Assembly (NCBI RefSeq): GCF_020085105.1
Contig: NC_058046.1
Span: 25,176,675-25,240,674 of the forward strand
DNA from: Siniperca chuatsi
Lineage: Eukaryota > Chordata > Actinopteri > Centrarchiformes > Sinipercidae
Length of the DNA: 64,000 bases
Direction: 5' to 3'
This document shows, piece by piece, positions 43,501-53,116 of this stretch; within the stretch, counting starts at the first letter, position 1; each line of letters begins with the position of its first letter. The notes beneath the pieces were generated by a model that was not told where the DNA came from, did no database searches, and saw nothing but the letters and a program-made list of their open reading frames with translations. Position numbers and translations under genes: made by a program.

Positions 43501-46500
43501 AAATCACTCTCTGTAAGAGTAAAACTGTGACTGACAAGATCAGGCAAATATATAGTTCCTTTTGTACTTTTCACTAAGTCTTAAATAAATATCTGACTGT
43601 AATGTTACCATGATCTTAGCATGACCTTAAGGCAGGTCTTGCTTTATAACCTAATCCTGAGGGCATGGCCTGTGTCAAAATCTAGTTTATAGCAGTATTA
43701 TTTTACACAATGTTGTGCTTATACCATATAAGCACAACACTGTCTAAAATAAGGGACATAGTCCCAATTTAATTTCTATTTATATTTGGAGTGTACCATA
43801 TAACATACAACAGGGACCTTTGCTGCAAGTCACCCTCTCTCTCTTCCATGTTTCCTGTCTTCATCTTTACTGTGATGTATCTAATAAAGGCAAGCTGTCA
43901 AAAAAAGAATACTGGTTGGCATCTGGGGGTCTGGGAAAAATACAATGACTCTGTCATGTGTCTGCAGTGTGTCAATTTTTGCTCTGGGGCCCTTTAGTAG
44001 GTTGATGCATGTGAGAGTGAGACTGACCTCTTCATGATCTGGATCTCCAGACACCACCTCTCTTTGTTTCTCTCGCTCAGCTCCTGACGGCACTGCTTTA
44101 TAGCAATCTGTTCCTCTGTGTCCTGAAAGCGCACACACATACACACACACACACACACACACTGAAACTCCTTTTCCTGTTACCCACTGGTGTACATTTC
44201 CTGATAATGAGTGATCCCCTTTAAACTGCTCCATGAGTGGCATATTATCTAAAGGCATTCTATAAGAAAGGGAAATTAAAGTTGATATTTTGAGGTGGCC
44301 ATAATTAAAGTCAAATAGATTGTAAATTATGATTTAAAATTTGACTACTACTATTTTGGCAAAATAGTAGCAACATTTTAAAGTAGGCCTCATATTTGGG
44401 AATGTATGTTATAGTTCATTGTGTGTTTACATTTAGGGCTACAATCAATGATTATTTATATAATCGATTAATCTGCCGATTATTTTCTCGATTTATCTAT
44501 TAATAGTTTGGTCTACAAAACATCACAAACAAGTGGAAAATGTCCATCACAATTTCCTAGAGCTCAAGGTGACATCTTTAAATGTCTCTTTTGTCCAACC
44601 AACAGTCCAAAATACAAAGATATATTTCATTTACTGTAATGCTATGACAAAGGAAATCAGTAAATATTCCCATTTTAGAAGCTGGAATCATTTAATGGGT
44701 GAATGACAAATGACTTAAACAGTTACTTGATTATTAAAATAGTTAAGTTTAGTTAAGCTTTATAGTAATTTTATAGTAATCAATTAATCGACTAATCGTT
44801 GCAGCTCTATTGATATTATTTTCCATCATATAACAGCAACTTATCAGTAACATCACATTTGTGGCCTCTGAATGAGATATTTATTCTTCATTAGAACATT
44901 TACAATACACGTTACAGATGCTACGGAACGTTTTTAGCAACTTAAATACAATGGAAATTTTATGCTTTAGCATTTCTTTTCAGGAGACCCAATGGATAAT
45001 AGATAATAAAAAGAGAGGGGATGGGGTACGAACCATAACACAGATACAAATACACAACATGCATGGTGACACCAAACACATACTGTACATTTAACATCCA
45101 CAGATGATGAGCGACACAAGTACATCTCACTACCTGTTCCTCATGGCATCACCAAGGACGCGGTACCCACCCTGCTTCCCATGACTTGATCTATGAACTA
45201 ATAATAGCCCACAGTATTGTCATTACTACAGGAAGACAGGAAATTTCCTACAGAGGAAGTTTAGTCATCACAGCAGCAGCAGTGCTTAACTGTGATCAAA
45301 CTGTTAAACAATACATCATTAACTCTTGAACATTACTTCCTTGATTACTGTAAATAGCAGTAAAATTTAATTATATGACTATCTTAATTTTGTTAATATG
45401 TATTCTTGAAGACACTGAATTTCACACACAATACAGGTGTGATTTATGCCAAATTATACAGGTATAATGAAAGTAAACAAACTATAATGTGTGTTTAAAC
45501 TTTCAATACCAGATTTCAGAAAGACAAATTTTAATTGGTTTGGTTTGATGGTCAACAGTGTTTATGAAAAAATATTTTATATTTGAAACCGCAAGAAAAT
45601 ATTTCCAAGGGATTATATTTTCAAACGCTTTACTACAGTTTCTGACTCAACATCACTTGTATATCTACATTCACATGATGATGCTGCCTGGCTCAAAGCC
45701 AACTCTAAGTTTGCCTTGAAAGTGAGTGTGAGTAATACAACTTAATTACAGTTTTAAAGAGAGGAAGAGGAAGATCCAGTAAGCGGGCGTGTTCATATTC
45801 CCATGGTGTCCGTCTTGCGAATGATGAAACTCTACAATGCTCTCATCCTGTGACTAGGAGTGATATCATTACAATAGACACCATTTCTATTAGACTGAGT
45901 ACACAAAGAAGATAGCTTCCTGGACTGATGTCATACTATTTACATAAACGGTGCAGGTGAAAACCCAATCAAAAGCAAAAGCTATTTTTAAACACATTGG
46001 TTTTCATTTGTGAACTGTTGTTATATTTCATTTAGAAGTGAAATTTTTAATTTTACACGTTTTACATGACAATAGTAACATCAACGACAAAACCCCCCAA
46101 AACGATTCAAGTGTCAGTTTCACATGGGAAATGGGAAGTTTCGTAAGAATTTTTTTATATGAATACAGACTTGTCCAAAAGCAAGTGATTTGAGTTCACA
46201 CAGGGATTTGCACAGTGCAACCTTTTTGCATCAATTCCAATTTCTTACGGCAGAAATTTTGAAACTGTGAGGCGAGAGAGCGATTTGAAAGGGGGGAAGA
46301 CATGAGGCGCAATTTGCATCACCATTTGTTTTCCTTCTCTGAGTCATAACTCTGACAATCTGAACACAGACATGACACACATATTTTTTAGATTCAGCAT
46401 GAACCATAAAAACTACCATAAATCCACTTAGAAATCAAACAAAAAAGACCATCCTTATAACTCCAGAACTTGCCTGAGAATCAACACGTTTTTAAGTTTT

Positions 46501-47395
46501 CTTCAGTAAGTACTCAAGTGATAGTTGTCTGTACATCCACGGATACATTGCAAACAGGAATTGCTAAAAACTAATTCTGCATTCGTTTAATGGTGCCAAT
46601 TTGGTAAAATGTGAACAAATATAGGCTAAAAAAACAGGGCTCAAGTTGTATAACTAACTGACACCATGGCAACATTCTATATCCTGTTTAAATCCCGTCA
46701 ACGCCCCCACATTATGGGAACTGTTGGCCGCTTTGGCTCAGAAGGTAGAGCAAGTCATCCATTAATCACAGATCAGGTCATCCATTAATCACAGGGTTGG
46801 AGGGGGTTTCAATTTTGTCTGTCTTAAGGTTAAGCAAACTGAACTCAATGAGGGTATTGAAGCATTCCTCATGTGAAATGAGAATTCTTTTTGCTGCAAT
46901 TAAAGCAGTCAATTTAAAGTTCCAAGATTAATTTGTAAAGAGGACAAGAAAGTATTTTATTTGTAATATGCATTTCTTTTTGTTTCGTTTTGTATATTAG
47001 TTTACTTGACAGAAGCTTGTTTTAACATTTAGATTTGATCAAAGTGATTATCTTTTTCAGCTAGTTTTCATTTTGATGATATGTTGCACTGATGGTGATG
47101 ATGTTGATGAGGAAATGATGCTGGGAAACGACAGCAGGACAACTTTAGTTATCTTCCATCTGAGTATTTAAAATGCTCCAAATTTCTTTCAGTCTACTAT
47201 CATGTCCTATCACAGCAACAAATAAAGCCAAATGTTCCCACAGAGACGGTAAAGACTTAATAGCGTGTTAAAAGTGTGCGGATTGTGCACCTTATTTTGC
47301 CATCTTGTGACATTCCCAAAGCCTCCGGTGCCCAGCCGCTCCTTCAGCTCCCAGGCCCCACAGCTCTGCTGCTGCTGCAGGGGGACTCGATTCAT
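30934..47395 (-). CDS. ikbkb: Inhibitor of NF-kappa-B kinase subunit beta, 21 coding exons
   Basis: Ser/Thr kinase of the IKK complex that phosphorylates I-kappa-B. Exons: 47291-47395, 44028-44122, 40979-41099, 39424-39493, 37880-37968, 36731-36820, 36516-36640, 35826-35933, 35607-35736, 35102-35296, 34894-35008, 34320-34443, 34074-34225, 33812-33873, 33639-33739, 33500-33549, 33286-33385, 32013-32160, 31574-31671, 31102-31195, 30934-30993; 743 aa against 756 in human. The glycine loop is LGTGGFGNV, with K44 in IAIKQCRQ, the catalytic loop HRDLKPEN and DLG in place of DFG. The activation loop is DQSSLCTSF, with both regulatory serines. APEL and the WSFGTL segment follow. A ubiquitin-like domain spans roughly residues 310-390. 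A long helical scaffold contains [17 protein letters not shown]. The NEMO-binding end is LSEWTWM. A non-coding first exon ends at 49324. Confidence 0.96.
31538..31561. repeat. (GT)n microsatellite in an ikbkb intron
   Basis: About eleven GT units lie just past the donor of the exon 31574-31671 (on the minus strand (AC)n follows the donor). Confidence 0.85.
32601..32790. mobile_element. Short inverted-repeat element, copy 1
   Basis: The left end TCATAGCAGGAAACGCACAG and the right end, reverse-complemented TCATAGCAGGAAAAGCACCG, form terminal inverted repeats of about 24 bases around a 190-base non-coding body. A related foldback copy is at 48448-48705. Confidence 0.7.
34473..34530. repeat. (AC)29 microsatellite
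   Basis: Fifty-eight bases of uninterrupted AC, the longest microsatellite in the window. On the gene strand it reads (GT)29 and sits 29 bases upstream of the ikbkb exon that starts at 34443. Confidence 0.95.
36894..37264. mobile_element. MITE with TTAA target duplication
   Basis: The ends AGGAAGAATTTGACATTTTG and, reverse-complemented, AGGAATAGTTCGACATTTTG extend as inverted repeats for about 35 bases (to ATACGCTTATT). Both are flanked by TTAA (36894-36897 and 37261-37264), as expected for piggyBac-mobilised elements. It lies in an ikbkb intron and is non-coding. A truncated relative lies at 51991-52221. Confidence 0.8.
38100..38180. repeat. TCGGC(T/C)GATAT-type repeat fragment
   Basis: AGACCAATAAATCAGCCAGG, then CCAATGTATCGGCTGATATA and GATATTGGCC resemble a widespread fish repeat built of alternating ATCGGC/GCCGAT motifs. 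Similar motifs recur near 48400-48420 and 48830-48870. Confidence 0.5.
38937..39030 (+). repeat. 94-base inverted duplicate, copy A (ikbkb intron)
   Basis: Starts CTCATGGAGAAGTTTAAAGG and continues through CACTCATTATCAGGAAATG into a (GT)n run. It matches the reverse complement of 44143-44237 with about three mismatches. Neither copy shows transposon ends. Confidence 0.85.
39219..39232. promoter_or_regulatory. Perfect X-box-like palindrome
   Basis: GTCACCATGGTGAC is a perfect 14-base palindrome close to the RFX-type X-box pattern. It is intronic in ikbkb; regulatory activity is a guess. Confidence 0.3.
41332..41583. mobile_element. hAT-type MITE in an ikbkb intron
   Basis: The left end TAGTGGTCCTCAATG and the right end GGGAACCACTG are inverted repeats of the CAGTGGTTCCCAA class. 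Flanking octamers ATCTGGAC (41324-41331) and ATCTAGAC (41584-41591) are an 8-base target duplication with one change. Confidence 0.8.
41677..41955. mobile_element. MITE with GGGTTACACTTTACTTGG ends
   Basis: The left end GGGTTACACTTTACTTGGAC followed by AGTCTGCCC is mirrored on the right by GGGCAGACTACTAAGTAAAG. The body includes GTTTGGTTAGGTTTAGGCAC and ATGTTCATGAATTGTCACA. The right half of another copy is at 51801-51972. Confidence 0.75.
44131..44162. repeat. (CA)n microsatellite next to ikbkb coding exon 2
   Basis: CA/CACACAT repeats a few bases from the splice acceptor at 44123-44124. On the gene strand this (TG)n forms part of the acceptor's upstream tract. Confidence 0.9.
44143..44237 (-). 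repeat. 94-base inverted duplicate, copy B (ikbkb intron)
   Basis: Near-identical reverse complement of 38937-39030. It ends about 20 bases from the acceptor of the exon 44028-44122, so it occupies the branch-point region of that intron. Confidence 0.85.
44434..44809. mobile_element. TAGGGCTGCAAC-type MITE, copy 1
   Basis: The left end TAGGGCTACAATCAATGATT and the right end ACTAATCGTTGCAGCTCTA are inverted repeats of a very common fish element with ATCGATTAATC subterminal motifs. Related copies are at 47868-48176 (near complete) and 62365-62471 (truncated). Confidence 0.8.
46727..46812. repeat. tRNA-derived SINE head, truncated, with internal duplication
   Basis: GGCTCAGAAGGTAGAGCAAG matches the A-box side of a tRNA-like fish SINE (GTGGCTCAGGAGGTAGAGCG type). 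The following TCATCCATTAATCACAG occurs twice in tandem. The B-box region is missing, so this is not a functional tRNA gene. Confidence 0.6.
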
Positions 47396-47867
47396 GGCCT
47401 CCTCAGCTGGTCCTACACCCAATACAACAAATAACAAGAACAAATTTAAGTCTACAGTCATACAAGTGGCCCTGTGAAGCTCACATCAGTCAACAAAAAT
47501 ACTGGATTAATAGAAAATGGAGAAACAACTTTGCTACTCTTAGATCATTACCACTACCAAGGCAAAAATGTAAAGTTTGGCCTAAGGAGGGCACTACAGA
47601 AAGGTCCTTGTTGTTGTCCAAATAAAAAGAGTTAATCGTCTGTACAGAAGATATTTTAGGACATCTTAGACTCAGCTGGTCAGGCTCAGCTCTACATGGT
47701 CAACCCTTCACCCAGATCTCATCAGTCAACGCTGTACTTTTTCAGCCTTAGGTGTCCCAAGGCTCAACTGGTCTTTGAGCATGTTAGCATGCAACCATTA
47801 CCATGCTAAAAACATAAATAAGTATAATGTGCTCCTGTGAGAATTTACGCTAGTGCCAAAACGATAT

Positions 47868-48176
47868 TGATTAATTGATTAGTCAGAGAATTAATGACCA
47901 ACAATTTTGATTATCAAGTAATTATTAAAGACATTTACTAACCAAAAATGCCAAATTTTCTTTTGTTTCAAACATGCTTTTTTCTCTGTTTTATATCATT
48001 ATAAATAGAATATCTTTGGGTTTTGTACTGTTGAGTGGACAAAACAAGCAATTTGGAGACGTCACCTGGGACCTCTGGGAAAGTGTCATTGGTATTTTTC
48101 ACAAGACCAACTGATTGCTAAACAAATAATCAACAGATTAATTGATTAGGAAAATAACCATTAGCTGCAGCCCTAA
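47868..48176. mobile_element. TAGGGCTGCAAC-type MITE, copy 2
   Basis: The right end GCTGCAGCCCTA and body motifs (GATTAATTGATTAG, CAATTTGGAGACGTCACCT) match the family of 44434-44809 in opposite orientation. The left end is diverged. Confidence 0.7.
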
Positions 48177-48244
48177 TTTGGTCATTAGAGGTATGAAGAG
48201 TGTAAAAAGTGTAGATTGAAAAGTGTCATTTTTGATGGGGACAG

Positions 48245-48390
48245 AGAATCACCACAATCATTAGGATTCATCCTCTGGAGACTATGAATCTCTCTTTGAT
48301 CTGATCCATCCTATGCTTACTGAGATATTTCACTCTGGACCAAAGTTCTGGGCCAGACACGTGGACAGACCAGCCGACTAACACTGACAT
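48245..48390. repeat. Dispersed fish repeat, copy 2
   Basis: GAATCACCACAATCATTAGG, then ATTCATCCTCTGGAGACTAT and GAGATATTTCACTCTGGACC match the family at 27765-27935. Confidence 0.65.
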
Positions 48391-48447
48391 CCACAAAATC
48401 GGCCGACATTCGCTTATTGCACGTTGCTGATATGTAACAAAAAAAAG

Positions 48448-48705
48448 GCCTTTTCCCCAGAAGACATTTTGACATGTGACAGTGTGAAAAGCACAGGTGT
48501 AAATATTTAAATGAATGGTGGCTGAATTCCATTTAGCTGCTTCAGCTTCAGGGTCCTGGTATTGTGCATGCTGGCTCACTGTCACACTGTCATGGCTTAC
48601 TGGGACACTCGAATATAATAGAGCCATTGTTAATGTCATAAGTAACAACTGTGCTTTTCCTACTATGACAAGACAGGATGTGGGGGAAAGGCCTGTTGCA
48701 GGGCA
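48448..48705. mobile_element. Foldback element, copy 2
   Basis: The left arm GGCCTTTTCCCCAGAAGACA leading into GAAAAGCACAGGTGT is mirrored by the right arm GTGCTTTTCCTACTATGAC and GGGGGAAAGGCC. It is related to 32601-32790. The long open frame read across it on the minus strand is spurious. Confidence 0.65.
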
Positions 48706-49323
48706 GAAAATGCCAAAGATATGTTTGAGGTCATTTAGAAACATGAAATTATTTGTTAAGTTTTTTTTTTTTTTAACAGTAAAATGTCCCACAAATCTTG
48801 GGATCCCTATCAAAAGTGTTAATGATAATAGTATGGCTGATATGTTGTTAATATCAACATCGGTATTGGCTTAAAAAATCCACAATAGGTAGGGCTCTAT
48901 TGGATAGAGCAGATGTCACTCTCCATTGGCTGATTCAAAAATCTCCAAACTTTACTCTGATTGTGGCTTAATGTTGATTTTTTACACCGGCTGCAATTAC
49001 ACTGACCAAACATACAGAATCTATGGAACAATGTCTGTATGTAGTTGTTACAGTAAGTATCCCACAGGCCATTACCAGGCCTATTCCATACTGCAGTGCC
49101 AGTACATGCATCATGCTTCTGTTTTTGTCTTTAAGCTCTGCTGTGATTATCGATCTCACCACTCTGCTCATAACAAAATGGTGTATTCAAACACACACAA
49201 AAAAAAAATCACCTTCCTCCTGTTTCCTGTTTTCTGTTTTATTACTACAACGTACTCGTTTTCGGATTAAATTTTCATACAGACAAGCGCTTCAGCTACA
49301 GTATTACTACAACTAAATCCTAC

Positions 49324-49450
49324 CTTAGACTTCGTAGGCAGCGTTGGCAAGCTTTCAAACCTTTATTACACACTGTGTGTATCCGGTTTTTAACCGAGTT
49401 AAACTTTAACACGAACGCTATGTAGTAATTTTAGCGACACAACAAATCTC
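49324..49450 (-). promoter_or_regulatory. ikbkb non-coding first exon
   Basis: On the minus strand GTCTAAG|GTAGGAT at 49324 is a good donor, facing the acceptor at 47413-47414 before the start-codon exon. The upstream end of the exon is inferred. Confidence 0.5.
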
Positions 49451-49461
49451 CAAAACTTTTT

Positions 49462-49506
49462 ACTTCCTGATACTCATATTTCCTGTAAACCTCATGAGAC
49501 CCGCCC
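49462..49506 (-). promoter_or_regulatory. ikbkb promoter elements (ETS sites and GC box)
   Basis: The minus strand carries CAGGAAGT (49462-49469) and CAGGAAAT (49478-49485), ETS/GABP-type sites, and GGGCGG (49501-49506), an Sp1-type GC box, just upstream of the presumed first exon. This is a typical TATA-less arrangement. Confidence 0.5.
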
Positions 49507-51414
49507 ACACGAAGGCAGAGCCAGATCTCCAGCTGGTGGTTTCATGCCGATGATTTTAACCAATTTTCTCCCACATTTGGACCATGAATGATTAATCTGT
49601 TTCAGTGATTTTATGTTAACAGTTCAACTTGGAAATGTCTAATATATTTTGTGCTTAGTGAGAGGCATTCATTTAATTGCAGATACATTTACTCAACTTC
49701 AGTCGTCCCACATGGAACAATTTAAAACATACAGTTATTTAATGTTTAAGTATACTATTCAAAAACTACTACTCGATTCTGATTGGCTCGGAGGTGTCCA
49801 TTAATTTCTAGTAACAGCACAGTATAACCGAACACCTAAGATGCAAGTTTTTGCTTTCAGTTTCAAAATTGCCAATAACTTTAATAACAATAACAATAAC
49901 TCTGGGTAAGGACAACAGCCTCTGCTATAGCAGTTGTGAAACGGACGACCTGTCAGGTACTACGCCTTACAACGTTGTTTACTAGCTACATGACAAAAAG
50001 AGGCGTTGAATTTTGAATATTTGTGCTACAGAAGTGAAGAATGCATTGCTGCTAATAAAATATATTCATTGCTACTTGTGAAAAGGTAGCAGGATTATCT
50101 TGAAGTTTTATGCCCGTGTTGCTATATTTGTGTGTTGTAGCCCAGTGGTGCCCAAACTGTGGTTCTGAAGCCCCTAAGGGTCCTTCACCGCGCTTCAGTG
50201 GATCCCGTAGGCATTATTAGGATTAGTTGAAATCTCTTTCTGCCACTATCTTGGAAATGGACATGACACACTTATAGGCTCAGTTTTACAACTTCTCGCT
50301 AATGGTTGGATCAACTTCTCAAACCATTCAGGACAGCACAGTCACCCCCCTATCTGCTCCCATGACCTGACATCTCATCTTACTGTAAGTATTACTTCAC
50401 GTCTCCCTCTTGAATTACACCTCTTCTCTTTAGTTGTGAAAGCTTTTTCTAACCGGAGTTTGTTTTTTGTTAGCCTGGGAACCGGGCGAATCTGCCGAGC
50501 TCATGTTTCATTTGCTCTAATACACATTTGCAAATGTTTTTGTAGCACTTAATCATACATGTATCAAAAATATATTATATTACACACAAGGATGTTTTTT
50601 TTGATGTGTTGTCAAGATACTCTGTCTCAAACAATACTATTCTGTAATGCCGATGTTACCATTTTCACGTACATGTGGTGTACCAGATCTTGAGATTTTC
50701 AGATCATCCAACATCTCAGTTTCATGAAGGTTACAACACCTGTTTAAATGGAACAGCAATTACACATAGTTTTAAAGTCAGTCTTCAAAAAGAGTGTCAA
50801 AACACTCAAAAGACATTCTTATTTGAACTGGCTTTACTTAAATCAAATCTTCATATCAGTATTTAACATTCTCCTACTTTGCCAAGTCAATGTTGATCCA
50901 ACTGATGTTGTATTTGGAGACGATGCATGTCAGAATTTGTATAACAGTGACGTTTTTCATTTTATCACCTGTTATTCTTGGATTGAATAGTGGTGAAACT
51001 TGCAACTCACTCTGATACAACCAACAAACTTCATCTAATCGTTAACACATAGCGTATCTGACCTTTCTCTGACGTGATCTGTGGGTGCGTATGTAAGACC
51101 CACTTTATCTGACTGGAAATGTTTGTAAAAAAGAAGGGCTTTCCTGTTTATACTAGCAAATATGGTGCTGTTTCCTAATCTCTGAAGAGCACACAACAGA
51201 AAGGGCTTCATGGAAGTCAACTCGTAATTTGTTTACTCCTGTAAACCTAGTCTGTGGAAATGGCTTAAATGTTGCCCTCAATTACATATTATTGCACATG
51301 TGTTTATTTCCAACCACATTCATCTGTTTGAATATAGCCTTTTTATTCTGCCACCAGTAGTTAATTTCAGTTAAGCATTATGCTGCTAGTAGCAACTGTT
51401 CCACAGCAGTTTAC

Positions 51415-51697
51415 AGCTAGGGTAGGTAATGTTGGAGAAACTAGCAAGAGACACCTAGATTTTAAAAATATCCACCTGAAAAAAAATCCCACCCCCTCCC
51501 TCACAAGCCACTCCCCCAAAACACATTTTCATGCACAATGAGTGCACCTGATTGGATGGGCTTATTACAGGCTGTGATACTGAATTTTGTTTTTCATTTT
51601 TCCCCCCAGGGCATTTGATCTGATTGCTGTCAGGATGTAAAGAGAATTTCAAAAAATATAACAAAAATGTTTCTGAAATACATTACCTACCCTAGCT
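51415..51697. mobile_element. 283-base MITE with perfect 18-base inverted repeats
   Basis: Both ends are AGCTAGGGTAGGTAATGT in inverted orientation with no mismatch, and TTTAC flanks each side as a 5-base direct repeat. The interior is pyrimidine-rich and non-coding. Perfect ends suggest recent or conserved activity. Confidence 0.85.
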
Positions 51698-51800
51698 TTT
51701 ACTGACACTGCTACATATAGCCACCATTTTGTCAGCTCTGTGACCAAATATTGATAGACATCTTTTATATACTCCCCGTATTCCCTTGTTGTTGTTTTCT

Positions 51801-51972
51801 AGGTTTGGTTAGATTTAGGCACAAAAAACATCTTGTTACGGTATGTTCATGAATTGTCACACATACGCTACTAAAAATCTGTTAAACATCTACAGACAAA
51901 GCAAAACAGTTGAAATGTTACAACTACTATACAAGCTATCTGTAGGCGGACTATCAAAACAAAGTGTTACCC
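51801..51972. mobile_element. Truncated relative of the 41677-41955 MITE
   Basis: Shares AGGTTTGGTTAGATTTAGGC, ATGTTCATGAATTGTCACA and the terminal AAAGTGTTACCC. The left half is missing. Confidence 0.7.
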
Positions 51973-51990
51973 AAAAATCTAAGTGATTGC

Positions 51991-52221
51991 TAAAGCAATA
52001 GTTCGACATTTTGCCAAATACGCTTATTTGCTTAGCTCAGCATAAAGACTGGAAACAGTGGTTAGCCAGCAATTAACCTTAAAAATGTAAAACTGTTTTT
52101 CTGGTTTGATGGAAGGTTATTTGGCTCTACGCTGCAGTTTTTGTACGGATGAAACAAACGATATGTAGGCTAACATGTTAACTGGTGAGCTGAGGTGCAG
52201 GTAAGAGGATTTTGTTACCTT
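51991..52221. mobile_element. Truncated relative of the 36894-37264 MITE
   Basis: Begins TAAAGCAATAGTTCGACATT and shares AAATACGCTTATTTGC and GATTTTGTTAC. The right terminus is replaced by another element. Confidence 0.7.
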
Positions 52222-52224
52222 TGG

Positions 52225-52400
52225 ACTAGTCTTGCATAGCCAGACCTGTCTCCACACTTCCTTTTAGCGCTGTGCCAGCGCTGAAGAAAGGTCTGGCTGA
52301 ACCCATTATTATTCTGGTATAGGGGAAAAAATGCTCTGGCTTGTTTGTATTTCTTTAAACCAATCACAATCGTCTTGTACTAATTCATTTTTACAATACT
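52225..52400. mobile_element. GACTAGTCTTGCATAGCCAGACC-type MITE piece
   Basis: The CCAGACCTGTCTCCACACTT and AAGGTCTGGCT arms form an inverted pair typical of a known fish MITE head, and CCAATCACAATCGTCTTG follows. It abuts and seems to cut off the element to its left. Confidence 0.55.
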
Positions 52401-53094
52401 TTGGTGTAACTCTTGTTTATAGTATCTCATTGTTTTCTGATTTGTAATCCCTATTGCTGAATTTGTCCACTACCATTTTCACAGTTTCACAGTTGCATTT
52501 ATTCGAAGTGTGTTCAGCTCGTATTTTTAATTATTTATTTACTGTGATATACTGGTATATTGCTTTTATGTAAAATATATGCAATATGTCATATATGTAG
52601 GTTTTATTGTCATATCAGATAGGAAACTCTGAGTTGTGTTTCTGCTCAAACTTCACCAAGACAGATTGTTGTACATTCATTATACGTGGCACTTTACTTT
52701 GTTGAAGGATTTGGAGAGTCTGCGTCCAGGAAATCATGAAAACATTCACCCACATATTAAGACAAAAAACTAAAATGTTTAAAACTGTGGTTTCCCAAAT
52801 TTCTGTAATACTGCCACAGAATTTACAAATGCCTTTCATTGCCATTCGTTGCATAATGTAAATAACGGGCAGTCAAATTATAGATAAGTGAAATTTATAA
52901 TAATTGATAATTGACTTTTTAAATCACTCAACACAAGGGAGGAGGCGTGCAGTAAATGATCAGTTGTGTTTAATGAATTTGATATTCTGTAATAAAGGAA
53001 TAGAACATGACTCAAAGAGATAAGACTCCTGGTTGTGTTAGAGGAACCTGATTTACAGGATAACTTTCACCTTGAGCCATTACATTTCTGAGTA

Positions 53095-53116
53095 GTAGTG
53101 AAGCAAGCTTCACTAC
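53095..53116. repeat. Perfect 10-base-stem inverted repeat
   Basis: GTAGTGAAGC-AA-GCTTCACTAC, a near-perfect hairpin of unknown meaning, next to a (GT)n run. Confidence 0.7.

Noticed and set aside
43881-44258. 125-codon open frame on the minus strand, and the [13 protein letters not shown] reading of the duplicate
   Set aside because: The frame reads through (TG)n as a Val-Cys run and out of phase with the ikbkb exon. The translated duplicate may be chance, so it is reported only as a DNA repeat.
46727-46812. Possible tRNA gene
   Set aside because: Only the A-box side resembles a tRNA; the B-box, anticodon arm and acceptor stem pairing are missing, so it is a SINE fragment.
48268-48813. 181-codon open frame on the minus strand
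   Set aside because: It crosses two dispersed repeats and a foldback element in an ikbkb intron, has biased composition and no family resemblance.
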